Source of the DNA: Diphasiastrum complanatum
Lineage: Eukaryota; Streptophyta; Lycopodiopsida; Lycopodiales; Lycopodiaceae
Direction of reading: 5' to 3'
DNA: 64,000 nt
Assembly: GCA_029204225.1 (NCBI GenBank)
Contig: CM055096.1
Coordinates: 61,110,957 to 61,174,956, forward strand
Position 1 is the stretch's first letter. Each line of letters starts with the position of its first letter. Below, piece by piece: positions 30,942-36,399 of this stretch. A model generated the notes under the pieces. The model was not told the origin of the DNA and did not search any database. It was given only the letters and a program-made list of their open reading frames with translations. The position numbers and the translations under genes are program-made.

Positions 30942-33725
30942 AAATTTTTTTGGCAATCCGGGACCGCGTTTCTGGTCCCGGATCGCCAACGTTCCGGATT
31001 GCGCAATCTAGAATGTGGTTGCAGCGGATTGCGATCCGCTGCAATGTTGATTATAATAACATAATTGCATTGCACGCTCTAAAACACGTTTTGGGGCTTC
31101 TCATTAGGATTTTCTGGTGCATGCAAAAAAAAAATTTGGGTTTAGAATCCATAAATTTCAATGTATTTGGATGTTTGATTAGTTTTATTACTTGGTAAAA
31201 CATTGAGGTTGTCTTCAGAAGAGTTTTTTAAGGTTTTTTTCTGATTTTGTTTAGGTTCTAATTGACACTTTTTACTTTCTAGACCCAAAAAAAATGCGTT
31301 CCACTGCATCTATGAGTATGTAATATGTATAAATATTTTTGTGAAGTCTAACACACTTCTATGGAGCACTCTCAAGCCCTGATGCCAAAATCGTAACCAT
31401 TATGAGCTTGCAAAATCAAGAAAAATCAGTAATTACCACTTCTACGTTGCTATATGCCCAGTGCTCCAAATTGCAGTACTGAAGAATAAACTGACAGAAT
31501 ACAATCCTCTTAAACATCATGTGAATGAGATTCACCCGCTACATTCTAGACATAGATTAAGCCGATATCAAGAATATTTAGGGACTTTTTTTCACGTTGT
31601 GAGTTACTACAAATAAATATTTACAATGGATTTCGAGGGCCATTAACCTAAATCTTCAATTACTGTTCACAATTTTTCTTTTCATAAGGCCACTGGCTGA
31701 ACTTTCCACCTGTACCAATCTGAGGTGCGCCTGATTTCTAATTTGAAATCTGTGAGCAGAAATATGACTTGAGCAATATTGTGGAGTACTGTTTCGATAG
31801 AAATCAAACAAATCAATTCTTGTAACAGTAAATGCTCTAGTTCAGATCCTTGTGATCTAAAGTATGAATTTGGACTCTGACACCATGTTGGAAAATGATA
31901 AAAGTGTAATACTCTGTCAACCCATCTCCATTCTAAAACACCTATAAAATAATATTCTAAATTTGTGGGATTGAAAGCTTATTCAGACTTCAGGAAAAAT
32001 CATACATTTGTTCAGAGTACAGAGCATAAAAAAAATAGAAAATAATAACTGGAACTGGACAATGTATGCTGCTTTGATTAAAAAAAATTCAGCCTTTTCA
32101 CTCTAACTAGAGGCAAAAGGAATGGCTTGGGAAAGTAGGAAATGTTTTTAGAATATCTTATCTACATGAGTTTGGTTATGATAGTGTGATTGCATGGTTA
32201 TGCCACTGATTGTCATGGCATGCCTATAGGAGACCAGGCTCCGATACAAAGAGAAAGGAAATGTTTGGCAGTGGCATTTTTGCAGAACCTGTTGAAGGTG
32301 CAGACGTTTCAAATGGTTTTCATACTCCCGATCGTTCAAGTGCCCGGGTTCATCAGGTAACTTGTAGCTAAGTGACATCTTTTCAAATCCTTCCCTCGAT
32401 TTTTGTTGTATGGTAGCCATCATGACGAGCTGGAAGAATTGATGCCTTATCATAGCTACTCAGTCGCTATCATGTTCAAGTCTTTATCATCAAGTCTTGA
32501 CATGCAACGATCAAGAGCGAAGACTGAATCTTTATGTCCTAATAAGGTACTTGAAGTTGGTTGTAACTCTGAATATAACTTTTGAAAGATAAATTTTGTC
32601 AAAGGCCTTCACCAACTGTGTAATCTTAGCAGATCCTGATCTTGACAAATCCTGAGAGACTGTACTCTAATAATATAATAGGGGAGTTCCATACATGCTT
32701 TAAACAACTTCTGTCAACTATTTAGTCTGGGCAGACCCATAGCCAATCTATACTCAGTGGCAACTCGCCATAGATAATCGTGATCTGTGAGGTATATTTA
32801 CGTGAGGAGCAACTCAAAACTAGGCTAGCAAATGAGCTATGGAAATAAAAGATATGCCAGTGTTCCGAGAAAGTTATTTGTGCACTTTGCGAAAATACTC
32901 ACTAAATTCTAATGTATCAAAGACCATATGTATCTAAAAATGTAGAGGAAAGTCAAAATCAACGTCTCAAATGTATACTTAAAAAGCGAAACACACTTTG
33001 TCTGACATCCTTTCGTAGCGTGATTTTCTATTTCATGAACAGCCAGCTGGAGGAGTGAGTCAGATATCGTTTGGTGGGGATGACAGCATATCCTTAAAGA
33101 AGCCGACCTCAATACCTGAGGTAGCAAAACAGCGGGAGTTAAGTGGTAGTCAGGAAACATTTGCTGATGTACATCTTAAGCGCCCATTCTCAGATGCAAA
33201 AGCAAAGGAATTGGTTGGCAGTGACATATTCGGGCCACCACCAGAGATACCCTTACGATCCACAAATCGGAGTCTGGAGGTGAGGGAAGAAACAAAAACA
33301 ATAAAAGGACCCGTGGAACCAGGACTCCGCAATGTGCACACTTCTGTCAAAGTATCCAATGTACGTATACATCATAATTTATTGTTGTTTAATCTTTTTA
33401 AGAACTGCCAACATCTACAGTAGGAGTTGATTATGTATTCCAACAATGGCAGCCTGCTGGTGGGCGAAGCCAGATTTCTTTTGGAGAAGAAACAGCAGAA
33501 ACAACCGCTAGAAGAGTCCATGACCAAAAAATTTCAGAGCTTACTGGAAACAACATATTTAAAGGGGACTCTCCTGCAATTTCTGCAGACAAGCCACTGA
33601 GTGTTGCCAAGCTGAGGGAAATGAGTGGCAGTGACATTTTTGCAGATGACAAGCCAGTAGGGCGAGATTGTGTTGGTGGCATTAGAAAACCCCCAGGTGG
33701 AGAAAGCAGCATCGCGCTTGTCTAG
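3822..33725 (+). CDS. DUF4057 family (HN1-like) protein, five exons, 27-kb second intron
   Basis: The joined exons give about 336 residues, close to the roughly 290-300 typical of plant DUF4057 proteins, sometimes annotated as hematological/neurological expressed 1-like. Exons are 3822-4040, 5174-5247, 32230-32356, 33043-33360 and 33453-33725. Lengths and phases agree: 219 nt; 74+127 = 201 nt; 318 nt; 273 nt with stop TAG at 33723. The N-terminus has the family block STFDLFSWSEGPD. A module recurs: PAGG.S.ISFG (start of exons 2, 4 and 5) followed by G/S-D/N-IF (GSGIFAE, GSDIFGPP, GNNIFKGD, GSDIFADD). The end, RKPPGGESSIALV, is the family's typical C-terminus. No catalytic motif is present and the function of the family is not established. 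Every exon is open, so the gene looks functional despite the transposon-filled intron. Family recognition is from memory of Arabidopsis homologues. Confidence 0.85.
5174..5247 (+). CDS. DUF4057 gene, exon 2
   Basis: Acceptor cttgttgttgtag|CCTGCTGG and donor AAAGAG|gtagtt enclose 74 nt that read PAGGVSTISFGEKLTLEEAE and a few more residues. It starts in phase 0 and ends two bases into a codon. The exon is too short to be found as an open frame and was recognised by the PAGG module. Confidence 0.85.
5248..7077. other. AT-rich intronic stretch without recognised gene
   Basis: Short frames only, none over 120 codons and none with a recognisable motif. The 3' part may be eroded pol sequence of the gypsy relic that becomes legible at 7078. 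Confidence 0.4.
7078..7320 (+). pseudogene. Ty3/gypsy RNase H relic
   Basis: One frame, broken by several stops, reads LTPAQQSYSTYEQELNAILH, then a WxHYL-like block and VYIDHHTLKYSSNQL. This matches the start of Ty3/gypsy RNase H (LxxxxxxYxxxExELLAI ... FxVxTDHxxLKYL). A later DVLSHI also fits. Stops within the domain show it is dead. No LTRs were found for it. Confidence 0.65.
7321..8179. other. Stretch without recognised gene, possibly retrotransposon remains
   Basis: It follows the RNase H relic directly and lies where integrase would be expected, but no HHCC or DDE motif could be read. No other structure was seen. Confidence 0.3.
8180..8650 (+). CDS. Unrecognised open frame, 156 codons
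   Basis: A single open frame with a short charged coiled-coil-like segment (QIQALESKLEEQKEETK). I do not recognise it. It lies between a gypsy relic and a LINE relic inside the host intron, so it may be retrotransposon-derived, for example part of a gag or ORF1. It could equally be a chance frame. No splice or promoter evidence supports expression. Confidence 0.2.
   Translation: MLHGEVLFNLLGHKLQYTKGLKQIVVNYYIEWLANHCPTFFNGRTRRLIGDTSKQIQALESKLEEQKEETKTWVAMGGKRLAKSIVEMILATPTKERLRDFKALNIQVGEIPDTQDETQEATTFLSLHLGSTMRMDKVENKETQKHDSNQVCFTSL
8651..9104. other. Stretch without recognised gene
   Basis: No motif seen. It may be the 5' part of the LINE relic that follows. Confidence 0.3.
9105..10540 (+). 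pseudogene. LINE (non-LTR retrotransposon) relic: endonuclease and reverse transcriptase fragments
   Basis: In broken frames, an apurinic-like endonuclease is legible: WGQVLLGGFNVKNSD (about 9267; the usual GDFN has become GGFN), then GPVTTYG and HLLHLGESHELV (about 9415-9475). Reverse transcriptase pieces follow: HKNGDPMRSENYCTIMIG (about 10250), then QAGF-stop-GHHSTSNHILTLKSLI and CCYFVDFRWAFDSI (about 10385-10510). The order EN then RT and the (A/G)FDSI active-region pattern fit a LINE ORF2 protein. Multiple stops and frameshifts show that it is inactive. The 3' end and any poly(A) tail are not visible. Confidence 0.7.
10541..11299. other. Stretch without recognised gene
   Basis: AT-rich, with short frames only. 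It probably contains the decayed 3' part of the LINE relic. Confidence 0.35.
11308..11519. mobile_element. 212-bp hAT-type MITE with 8-bp target duplication
   Basis: The sequence begins CTTAG and ends CTAAG (inverted termini) and is flanked by a perfect 8-bp direct repeat TTTAGAAT at 11300-11307 and 11520-11527. An 8-bp duplication is typical of hAT transposons. Both ends hold short palindromic motifs (CCGGAAC, GAACGCGTTC, GTTCCGACCC, CCCGGAAC), the same layout as the larger elements E1 and E2. There is no coding capacity, so it would need a transposase in trans. Confidence 0.75.
11885..12040. repeat. Palindrome-rich repeat, probable end of another hAT-like element
   Basis: It contains TTTTGGAACATGATTGCAGTG twice in close form, GCAACCACGTTTTG twice, and the near-palindrome TGGAATGCGTTCCA. 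Similar blocks occur near 31000-31100. Boundaries and target duplication could not be fixed. Confidence 0.4.
12057..12142. repeat. Compound microsatellite (GT)n(CT)n(AT)n
   Basis: A GT run passes into a CT run and then into about 40 bp of AT repeats. E1 starts directly after it. The last 8 bp (ATATATAT) also serve as the left target duplication of E1. Confidence 0.9.
12482..16993 (+). pseudogene. hAT-like transposase of E1 (BED finger, DUF659, hAT dimerisation, AT-hook tail), one core frameshift
   Basis: Four exons fit: 12482-14356, 14471-14816, 14909-15070 and 15173-16993, all GT-AG with consistent phases. The ATG at 12482 is preferred over 12389 because the E2 homologue also starts just before WDEV. 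Domains: BED-type finger (CRYC at about 12578, KGH at about 12625); Pro-rich linker; YELNLPFAITDS; DUF659/transposase core with MSDGWTD (13613), VTDNVTN (about 13804) and TPCAAHDIDLL; hAT dimerisation region with WWTMFG (about 14751) and CERNWS (about 14927). The last exon encodes an acidic, Pro-rich tail with AT-hook motifs RPGRPKG and RRGRPRR (about 16485-16565). One base change in a G-run near 13715-13725 shifts the frame, so the copy is inactive or nearly so. Two further, mutually compensating shifts lie in the tail. It would cut and rejoin element ends in the nucleus. Confidence 0.8.
15776..15842 (+). repeat. 24-bp tandem repeat in the E1 transposase tail
   Basis: Two full units and a partial third unit of GGTGCACAGGATGATTTAGA type encode repeats of the eight residues V/A-G-A-Q-D-D-L-E. 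It stays in frame and adds to the acidic tail. Confidence 0.8.
17258..17300. repeat. Block downstream of ORF2 shared by E1 and E2
   Basis: CCACATACGGCTGGACCT at 17281-17298 recurs exactly at 26715-26732, with similar flanks, and with changes at 26631-26648. It lies between the stop of ORF2 and the end of the transposase gene, so it may be a shared 3' untranslated or processing region. Confidence 0.6.
17318..17683 (-). pseudogene. ORF2 of E1: small charged, coiled-coil-like protein, one internal stop
   Basis: Read on the minus strand from ATG at 17683, it gives MAERIPPKPEGEARRKLEE, DIRRHNERHRKQEADI, a Pro/Val stretch, IGMNFTRR, a TAG, then MVRERAARRRANQEA, NNAPDEGEESV and a stop at 17318. Total length is about 121 codons. 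The E2 copies have a glutamine where this TAG lies, so it is probably a CAG-to-TAG mutation. The N-terminal half is rich in Arg, Glu and Lys and looks helical. I know no family for it. It is convergent with the transposase. The same core (RRHNER.xxE) and acidic tail recur at 26749-27197 and 25300-25545, which is the reason to call it a gene. Confidence 0.55.
18307..19027. mobile_element. Foldback element E3, non-autonomous relative of E1
   Basis: It starts CATAGATCC and its end regions carry the GGTACC/GCGGATCC motifs of E1; the right end (about 18952-19027) aligns closely with that of E1. Inside are inverted arms of about 65 bp (18451-18512 and about 18855-18922) sharing GCAATATGGGTATCA and GTAGTGCATTTATGCAGGTT. 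A 29-bp part of the left arm is duplicated directly at about 18517-18545. There are no open frames of note. It sits 16 bp right of E1 and ends where the target duplication of E2 begins. Exact right terminus is uncertain. Confidence 0.65.
19330..19376. repeat. (GA)n microsatellite inside the left end of E2
   Basis: About 47 bp of GA repeat, followed by GT-rich sequence to about 19530. Confidence 0.9.
19621..19663. repeat. (GA)n tract directly before the E2 transposase ATG
   Basis: About 43 bp of GA repeat run straight into the ATG at 19664 (GAGAGATGGCTGC). It would be the end of the 5' untranslated region. GA/CT tracts near starts are a known plant promoter and 5' leader feature; a role here is inference. 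Confidence 0.85.
19664..22795 (+). pseudogene. hAT-like transposase of E2, broken by several stops and frameshifts
   Basis: Same plan as the E1 protein. Exon 1 (19664-20670) begins MAARPIWDEVEV with finger CPFC...RVRAHLGG; the frame shifts in a C-rich stretch near 19970-19990; the core reads DLNLPF, an in-frame TGA at 20395, then MADGWTD and EAGRVHSAEYIYDII. Further exons: 20781-21004 (VVTDNASN, TPCAAHSLDLL then TAG), 21038-21319, about 21385-21590 (shifted), 21679-21811 (SWWESYD), 21900-22080 (CERNWSAFNLVHTNRR, then TGA) and 22187-22795 (acidic tail; TAG at 22592; AT-hook-like GRGRPPGR and GRPRGRPAKRGR). Splice sites are GT-AG. It is clearly dead and more decayed than E1. Confidence 0.75.
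22958..23000. repeat. (GA)n microsatellite
   Basis: About 40 bp of GA repeat downstream of the E2 transposase, followed by AC-rich sequence with CCCTAAAC units. Confidence 0.9.
23319..23586. repeat. 270-bp direct repeat in E2, copy 1
   Basis: Shares with the other copies a GAGCCT.GC.CGATTCGGG block, CAAAATGG.C.TTCGAC, TCCGACGG, CAAACGGGATCCGTTT and GGAACCTGTGGGA. GC-rich, non-coding as far as can be seen. Confidence 0.75.
23682..23947. repeat. 270-bp direct repeat in E2, copy 2, with telomere-like insert
   Basis: Same order of shared blocks as copy 1. At 23866-23886 it carries three TTTAGGG units where copies 1 and 3 have unrelated sequence (CACGTGTCGTCCG and CGGGTGCTGTTTG). Confidence 0.75.
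24101..25300. repeat. Large inverted repeat (foldback) nested in E2
   Basis: The left arm (24101-24480) and right arm (24899-25300) are imperfect reverse complements. Matching pieces include CCTGTAGTGAATGGC, GTTGTTTTCATC, CCTTCAGCTAG, GAAAGTTC and the GTGTAAGTGAAAGCCA region. Read as protein, both arms give S-A-S-Q-x-E-S-S with acidic flanks, so they may derive from a gene piece. The loop (about 24481-24898) has its own hairpin at 24805-24855 (CACCCAGTGGTTTTTGATC against its complement). No recognisable gene. Confidence 0.65.
25300..25545 (-). pseudogene. ORF2 copy b of E2, fragment
   Basis: On the minus strand the sequence reads DVRRHNERKLEAGFHESQREI, then in another frame IGINFTAEQLPMVRDRV followed by PHRRASQ and a stop. 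This matches the core and C-terminal part of ORF2 from E1 and of copy a. It is frameshifted and lacks a start and the acidic tail. Confidence 0.5.
25631..25886. repeat. 270-bp direct repeat in E2, copy 3
   Basis: Same blocks as copies 1 and 2 (CAAGCCTGGCTCGATTCGG, CAAAATGGCCCTTCGAC, CAAACGGGATCTGTTTC, GAACCTGTGGGAACA). It lies 1.7 kb from copy 2, beyond the inverted repeat. Confidence 0.75.
25887..26748. other. E2 interior, no gene recognised
   Basis: AT-rich with CT and CA runs at about 26448-26497. The part from about 26515 resembles the E1 stretch 17100-17300 (for example ACCAGGCGCATGTTGC against ACCAGGCTCGCGTTGC), so it is the shared region between transposase and ORF2. Confidence 0.5.
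26749..27197 (-). pseudogene. ORF2 copy a of E2: charged small protein with one intron
   Basis: A minus-strand ATG at 27197 starts MAGCTPTD, followed by a donor (gtgagtg) and an acceptor (tttgtgtgcag) about 100 bp on. Then REKLLEDVRRHNERHWKQ, EAEFHES, a TAG, QEIMARLSELYP, EGEETHRIGINFTAEQ, a frameshift, MVQERVLRCWASQEAEQQ, NNAPDQDDESV and a stop at 26749. Order and spacing match ORF2 of E1 (DIRRHNERHRKQE ... GMNFT ... NNAPDEGEESV). The intron, the matched ends and the charged composition favour this strand over the antisense frame. It is broken by a stop and a frameshift. No known family. Confidence 0.5.
27222..27409. repeat. (CT)n microsatellites near the right end of E2
   Basis: Three CT runs (about 27222-27248, 27286-27303, 27329-27409), the last about 80 bp. 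A T-run and the GC-rich subterminal palindromes follow directly. Confidence 0.9.
27665..27715. repeat. Truncated left end of another E2-type element
   Basis: AGATGAGGGTCCGGGC at about 27671 repeats the left terminus of E2 (AGACATGAGGGTCCGGGC) in the same orientation, 20 bp beyond the right end of E2. The similarity fades after about 30 bp. Confidence 0.5.
27716..29329. other. Intronic stretch without recognised gene
   Basis: AT-rich. At 28500-28760 the words AATTTCACTAGCTTT and close variants recur several times as loose, diverged short repeats. No coding motif seen. Confidence 0.4.
29330..30250 (-). pseudogene. Third hAT-like transposase relic (E4)
   Basis: On the minus strand: a BED-like finger piece CGGVFTRSLTRVRAH (about 30228-30180), then in another frame GRGMGISICPRITDAE and LMDTYKP. 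After a low-complexity stretch (about 29930-30010), an exon reads ITVEFIYEAVRDLV, VVQVVTDNATN and TPCAAHCIDLLIHD (about 29850-29640), then an intron and an exon MVNFVTRKKRVLALFRTFS and LDLTKPTPTRFA (about 29510-29400). These match the E1 and E2 cores in order. The MSDGWTD block and the whole C-terminal half are missing, so it is a deleted relic. It runs opposite to the host gene. Confidence 0.7.
30424..30444. repeat. Three telomere-like CCCTAAA units
   Basis: Three perfect units of the plant telomere motif, inside the intron near E4. Single or degenerate units also occur near 19557, 23060-23130 and 25078. Confidence 0.8.
30895..31035. repeat. (CT)n tract followed by palindrome-rich element end
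   Basis: About 45 bp of CT repeat (30895-30939), a T-run, then CCGGGACC, GGTCCCGG, CGGATTGCGATCCG within 90 bp. The order CT tract, T-run, GC-rich palindromes is the same as at the right end of E2. It may be the outer end of E4. Confidence 0.55.
31036..32229. other. Last part of giant intron, no gene recognised
   Basis: AT-rich with short frames only. The intron ends with tgcctatag at 32229. Confidence 0.45.
32230..32356 (+). CDS. DUF4057 gene, exon 3
   Basis: Acceptor tgcctatag|GAGACCAGG and donor GTTCATCAG|gtaact. The first base completes the arginine codon begun in exon 2. The exon carries KRKEMFGSGIFAEPV and ends RVHQ, matching the family. It ends in phase 0. This phase match across 26,982 bp is the main evidence that both halves form one gene. 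Confidence 0.85.
33043..33360 (+). CDS. DUF4057 gene, exon 4
   Basis: 106 codons between acceptor ag at 33041-33042 and donor AAT|gtacgt at 33361. It reads PAGGVSQISFGGDDSISLKK, then PTSIPEVAKQRELSG, ELVGSDIFGPPPEI and RNVHTSVKVSN, all typical of the family. Phase 0 at both ends. Confidence 0.9.
33453..33725 (+). CDS. DUF4057 gene, exon 5 (stop codon)
   Basis: 90 codons plus TAG. It begins PAGGRSQISFGEETAE, carries HDQKISELTGNNIF and KLREMSGSDIFADD, and ends PPGGESSIALV. The acceptor is caacaatggcag|CCTGCTGG. Confidence 0.9.
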   Translation, partial: PAGGRSQISFGEETAETTARRVHDQKISELTGNNIFKGDSPAISADKPLSVAKLREMSGSDIFADDKPVGRDCVGGIRKPPGGESSIALV

Positions 33726-36010
33726 AAGGGCTCTCTGGGAACCACTTACGTGATTCAAAAGCTGGTCTAACTACCTTAGGTGTTCGTGTGGATATTTATA
33801 TATTAAGCGAAGATGAACTGAGATTCTACGTTGGTTTGTGCAATTATTATTTATTGATTTTCTTAGTGCTAGAGAGAGATTTTTTAACAAGGACATCCTC
33901 AATGGTTACTTGAATGATTTCTAGAATGGTTGTCATATTTGCGTCAAAATGTACCTGCTGGAACAGATGGGCCTAAAATAAATATTTTGTGAGATTCTCA
34001 TTATTTCAACAACGTACTGATTATTTTTAACATATTTATCCAAATTTTCTTTCAAACAGTTTGTCAAATGACGTTGATATTTGATTTTCTTATCTCTCAA
34101 GGACATGTGAGTGAATGTGAGTAGAGTTTGTTTGCTAGAAATGTTAGTAAGACTTTGTGGTGCCAAAAATAGACCCCAGAGACTCAAAATTGCATACGTT
34201 CTTCATGACACTCAACTGCTTTACCCCATCATTTTTCTTATTTGCCCAGGGCAATATTCTATTGGGCAGCAGATTTTTGTCCTATTGCAGTCCCAATGCA
34301 CTTCATACTCAAGCATAATGTTCAGACATAAGGCAAGATGTGTGCATCTACAAGTGCTACTCTCCTGCCATATCTTAATAGTCTCTAATTTTAACAAAAT
34401 TTTGGGCCGTGTTACCAAACTATCACTGGTCCAACAAATATGTATAAGAGTTTTACAGAATGTCACTAGAATTCTATGGGCCCTAGTCAGTATTTTAAGT
34501 AGAAAGATTATTGCCCAATTGTCCATAATTAGCTATTGGAATTGACCATTTATTTGTTCAAATTTAAAATATTCAGTCAAATTATTGCCTAGTCCTTTAA
34601 CTCTAAAAAATTATTAGTTGGGCAGCATGTACCTAACAGTAGCCCTAGGTATGGGTATGCTTGTGGATATTGATTGTTTTTTAAGGTCCTTATGATCCAT
34701 TTAAGCACTTTCCATTCAGTTGGTCAATAAGCTGAATATGATGGACATGTTAAACCCTAGCCAGTGTTGAAATTTGATGTTTAGAGTTGCCTTCATGCAA
34801 ATTTTTCATGACATCTTTGGCAATTTGAATGCCCATCACATGAAGTGTGGTTGTGAAATTTGCCTTGCAAAACATTAATCAAACATTTTGATCGCTCAAT
34901 TACTCTAGCATCATTAGGTACATTTACAATAACAAACACAGGCTTCCAGTCCATGTGTGTTAGTTGATATTTGACCCTGCACCTTTGTGGGAGCATAACT
35001 AGTTCTTATCGAACTCTGCTACTGCGGGGGACCTTGCAGACTGTTGTAGGGACTGTCGCAAAACTCTCACTGGAAAAAAACCTGTGTTTTGATATCCTCT
35101 ATGGAGGTCAACTGAAGATATGATGTACCATATCATTAGGAGATGACGTTTATGTGAAGCTATAACATGGTAGACAGGATATAATAATAGACTCACATTA
35201 TCTTTTATGAAGCTACAAGATTTTGCTAACCTATATTTATTTTTATGTATCCGAGATCAAAATATACAGATTTTACTTATCATGCCATTTTTATGAGAAA
35301 AAAAAAAGTGCACATTGTTTCATCTTAAAATCAACAATTGCAGGTAGAGTCAGAAAAGCAAAAAAGGGAGATGGATATCTTACATAGAAATAATACATAT
35401 TCCATCTCTGCTAGATCAAACTCTATAGTTTGCTTGAGGTTATATAGATTTTTTGTCTCAACAACGGTAGTTGATTCAACTAGAATTATAATGTACACTA
35501 CACTTGACATCACATAGTAAGCAAGGAGCATCAGCTTCAAAAAACCATTCATTTGAGCCTGCACTCCTCCAATTTTGAAATGAATTTGTCAAAAATAAAG
35601 TGACAATCTATTTCTGATTGCATCCATTTTAAATTGGCTGAACTTTACTTCATCGTCGTTACTGATTAGTTCACATCCACTTCTCAACTTGCTAAGTCTT
35701 TACCCTTCATTCTTTATGCTTTTAATATACCAATATTAAGACATTGTTATAAACACGTGCTTTCATGCTATTAAGTATAGTAGATGGGGCAAATTGTTTA
35801 TTTACTTTACAGTTCTCAACCATTGTTGAGGCCAACTAACGGCTTGAAAGCTCAGTATTGGCATGAGTAGAAGTATGTATTGAAAGTTCCCAAAGTAATG
35901 CACTCAACCAAATTTTGCATCACATTGGTATACATTCAAGAGTAGACGAAATTCTACCTTGCAACACACCATAACATATTGAGAACTCAATGTTTGACCC
36001 AAAGATGCAT
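33726..36010. other. Downstream of the host gene, no gene recognised
   Basis: It should include the 3' untranslated region of the DUF4057 gene just after 33725; no poly(A) signal could be chosen with confidence. The rest is AT-rich with frames under 150 codons and no motifs. Confidence 0.4.
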
Positions 36011-36212
36011 GATAGGTTCTGGGGTTTTGGCTCGGAACGTTGGCCCAAAAAGTTTTTTTTTTTTTTATATAAAATATGGTAATCAAATTGCAATTTTTTT
36101 TTATGGGGGATTTGATGGTAGTTTTTTCAATTTTTTTTTTAAAGAGTACAAGGACCCTTTTTTTGTCGAATATTTTGTTTTGATTCTTTTTAATAGTTGC
36201 AATTTTTTTTCA

Positions 36213-36345
<133 letters not shown>

Positions 36346-36399
36346 TAATTTTTTTTAATAGCGTTCCGGCACACTTGTTTTGGAACGCGGGTTTGTCCA

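Larger units (their letters stand above)
5248..32229 (+). other. Giant intron 2 of the DUF4057 gene (26,982 bp)
   Basis: Bounded by donor AAAGAG|gtagtt and acceptor tgcctatag|G. It contains relics of a Ty3/gypsy element and a LINE, a MITE, two large hAT-like elements, a foldback element and a third hAT relic. Most elements lie in the same orientation as the gene; E4 and the ORF2 genes are on the minus strand. Confidence 0.85.
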
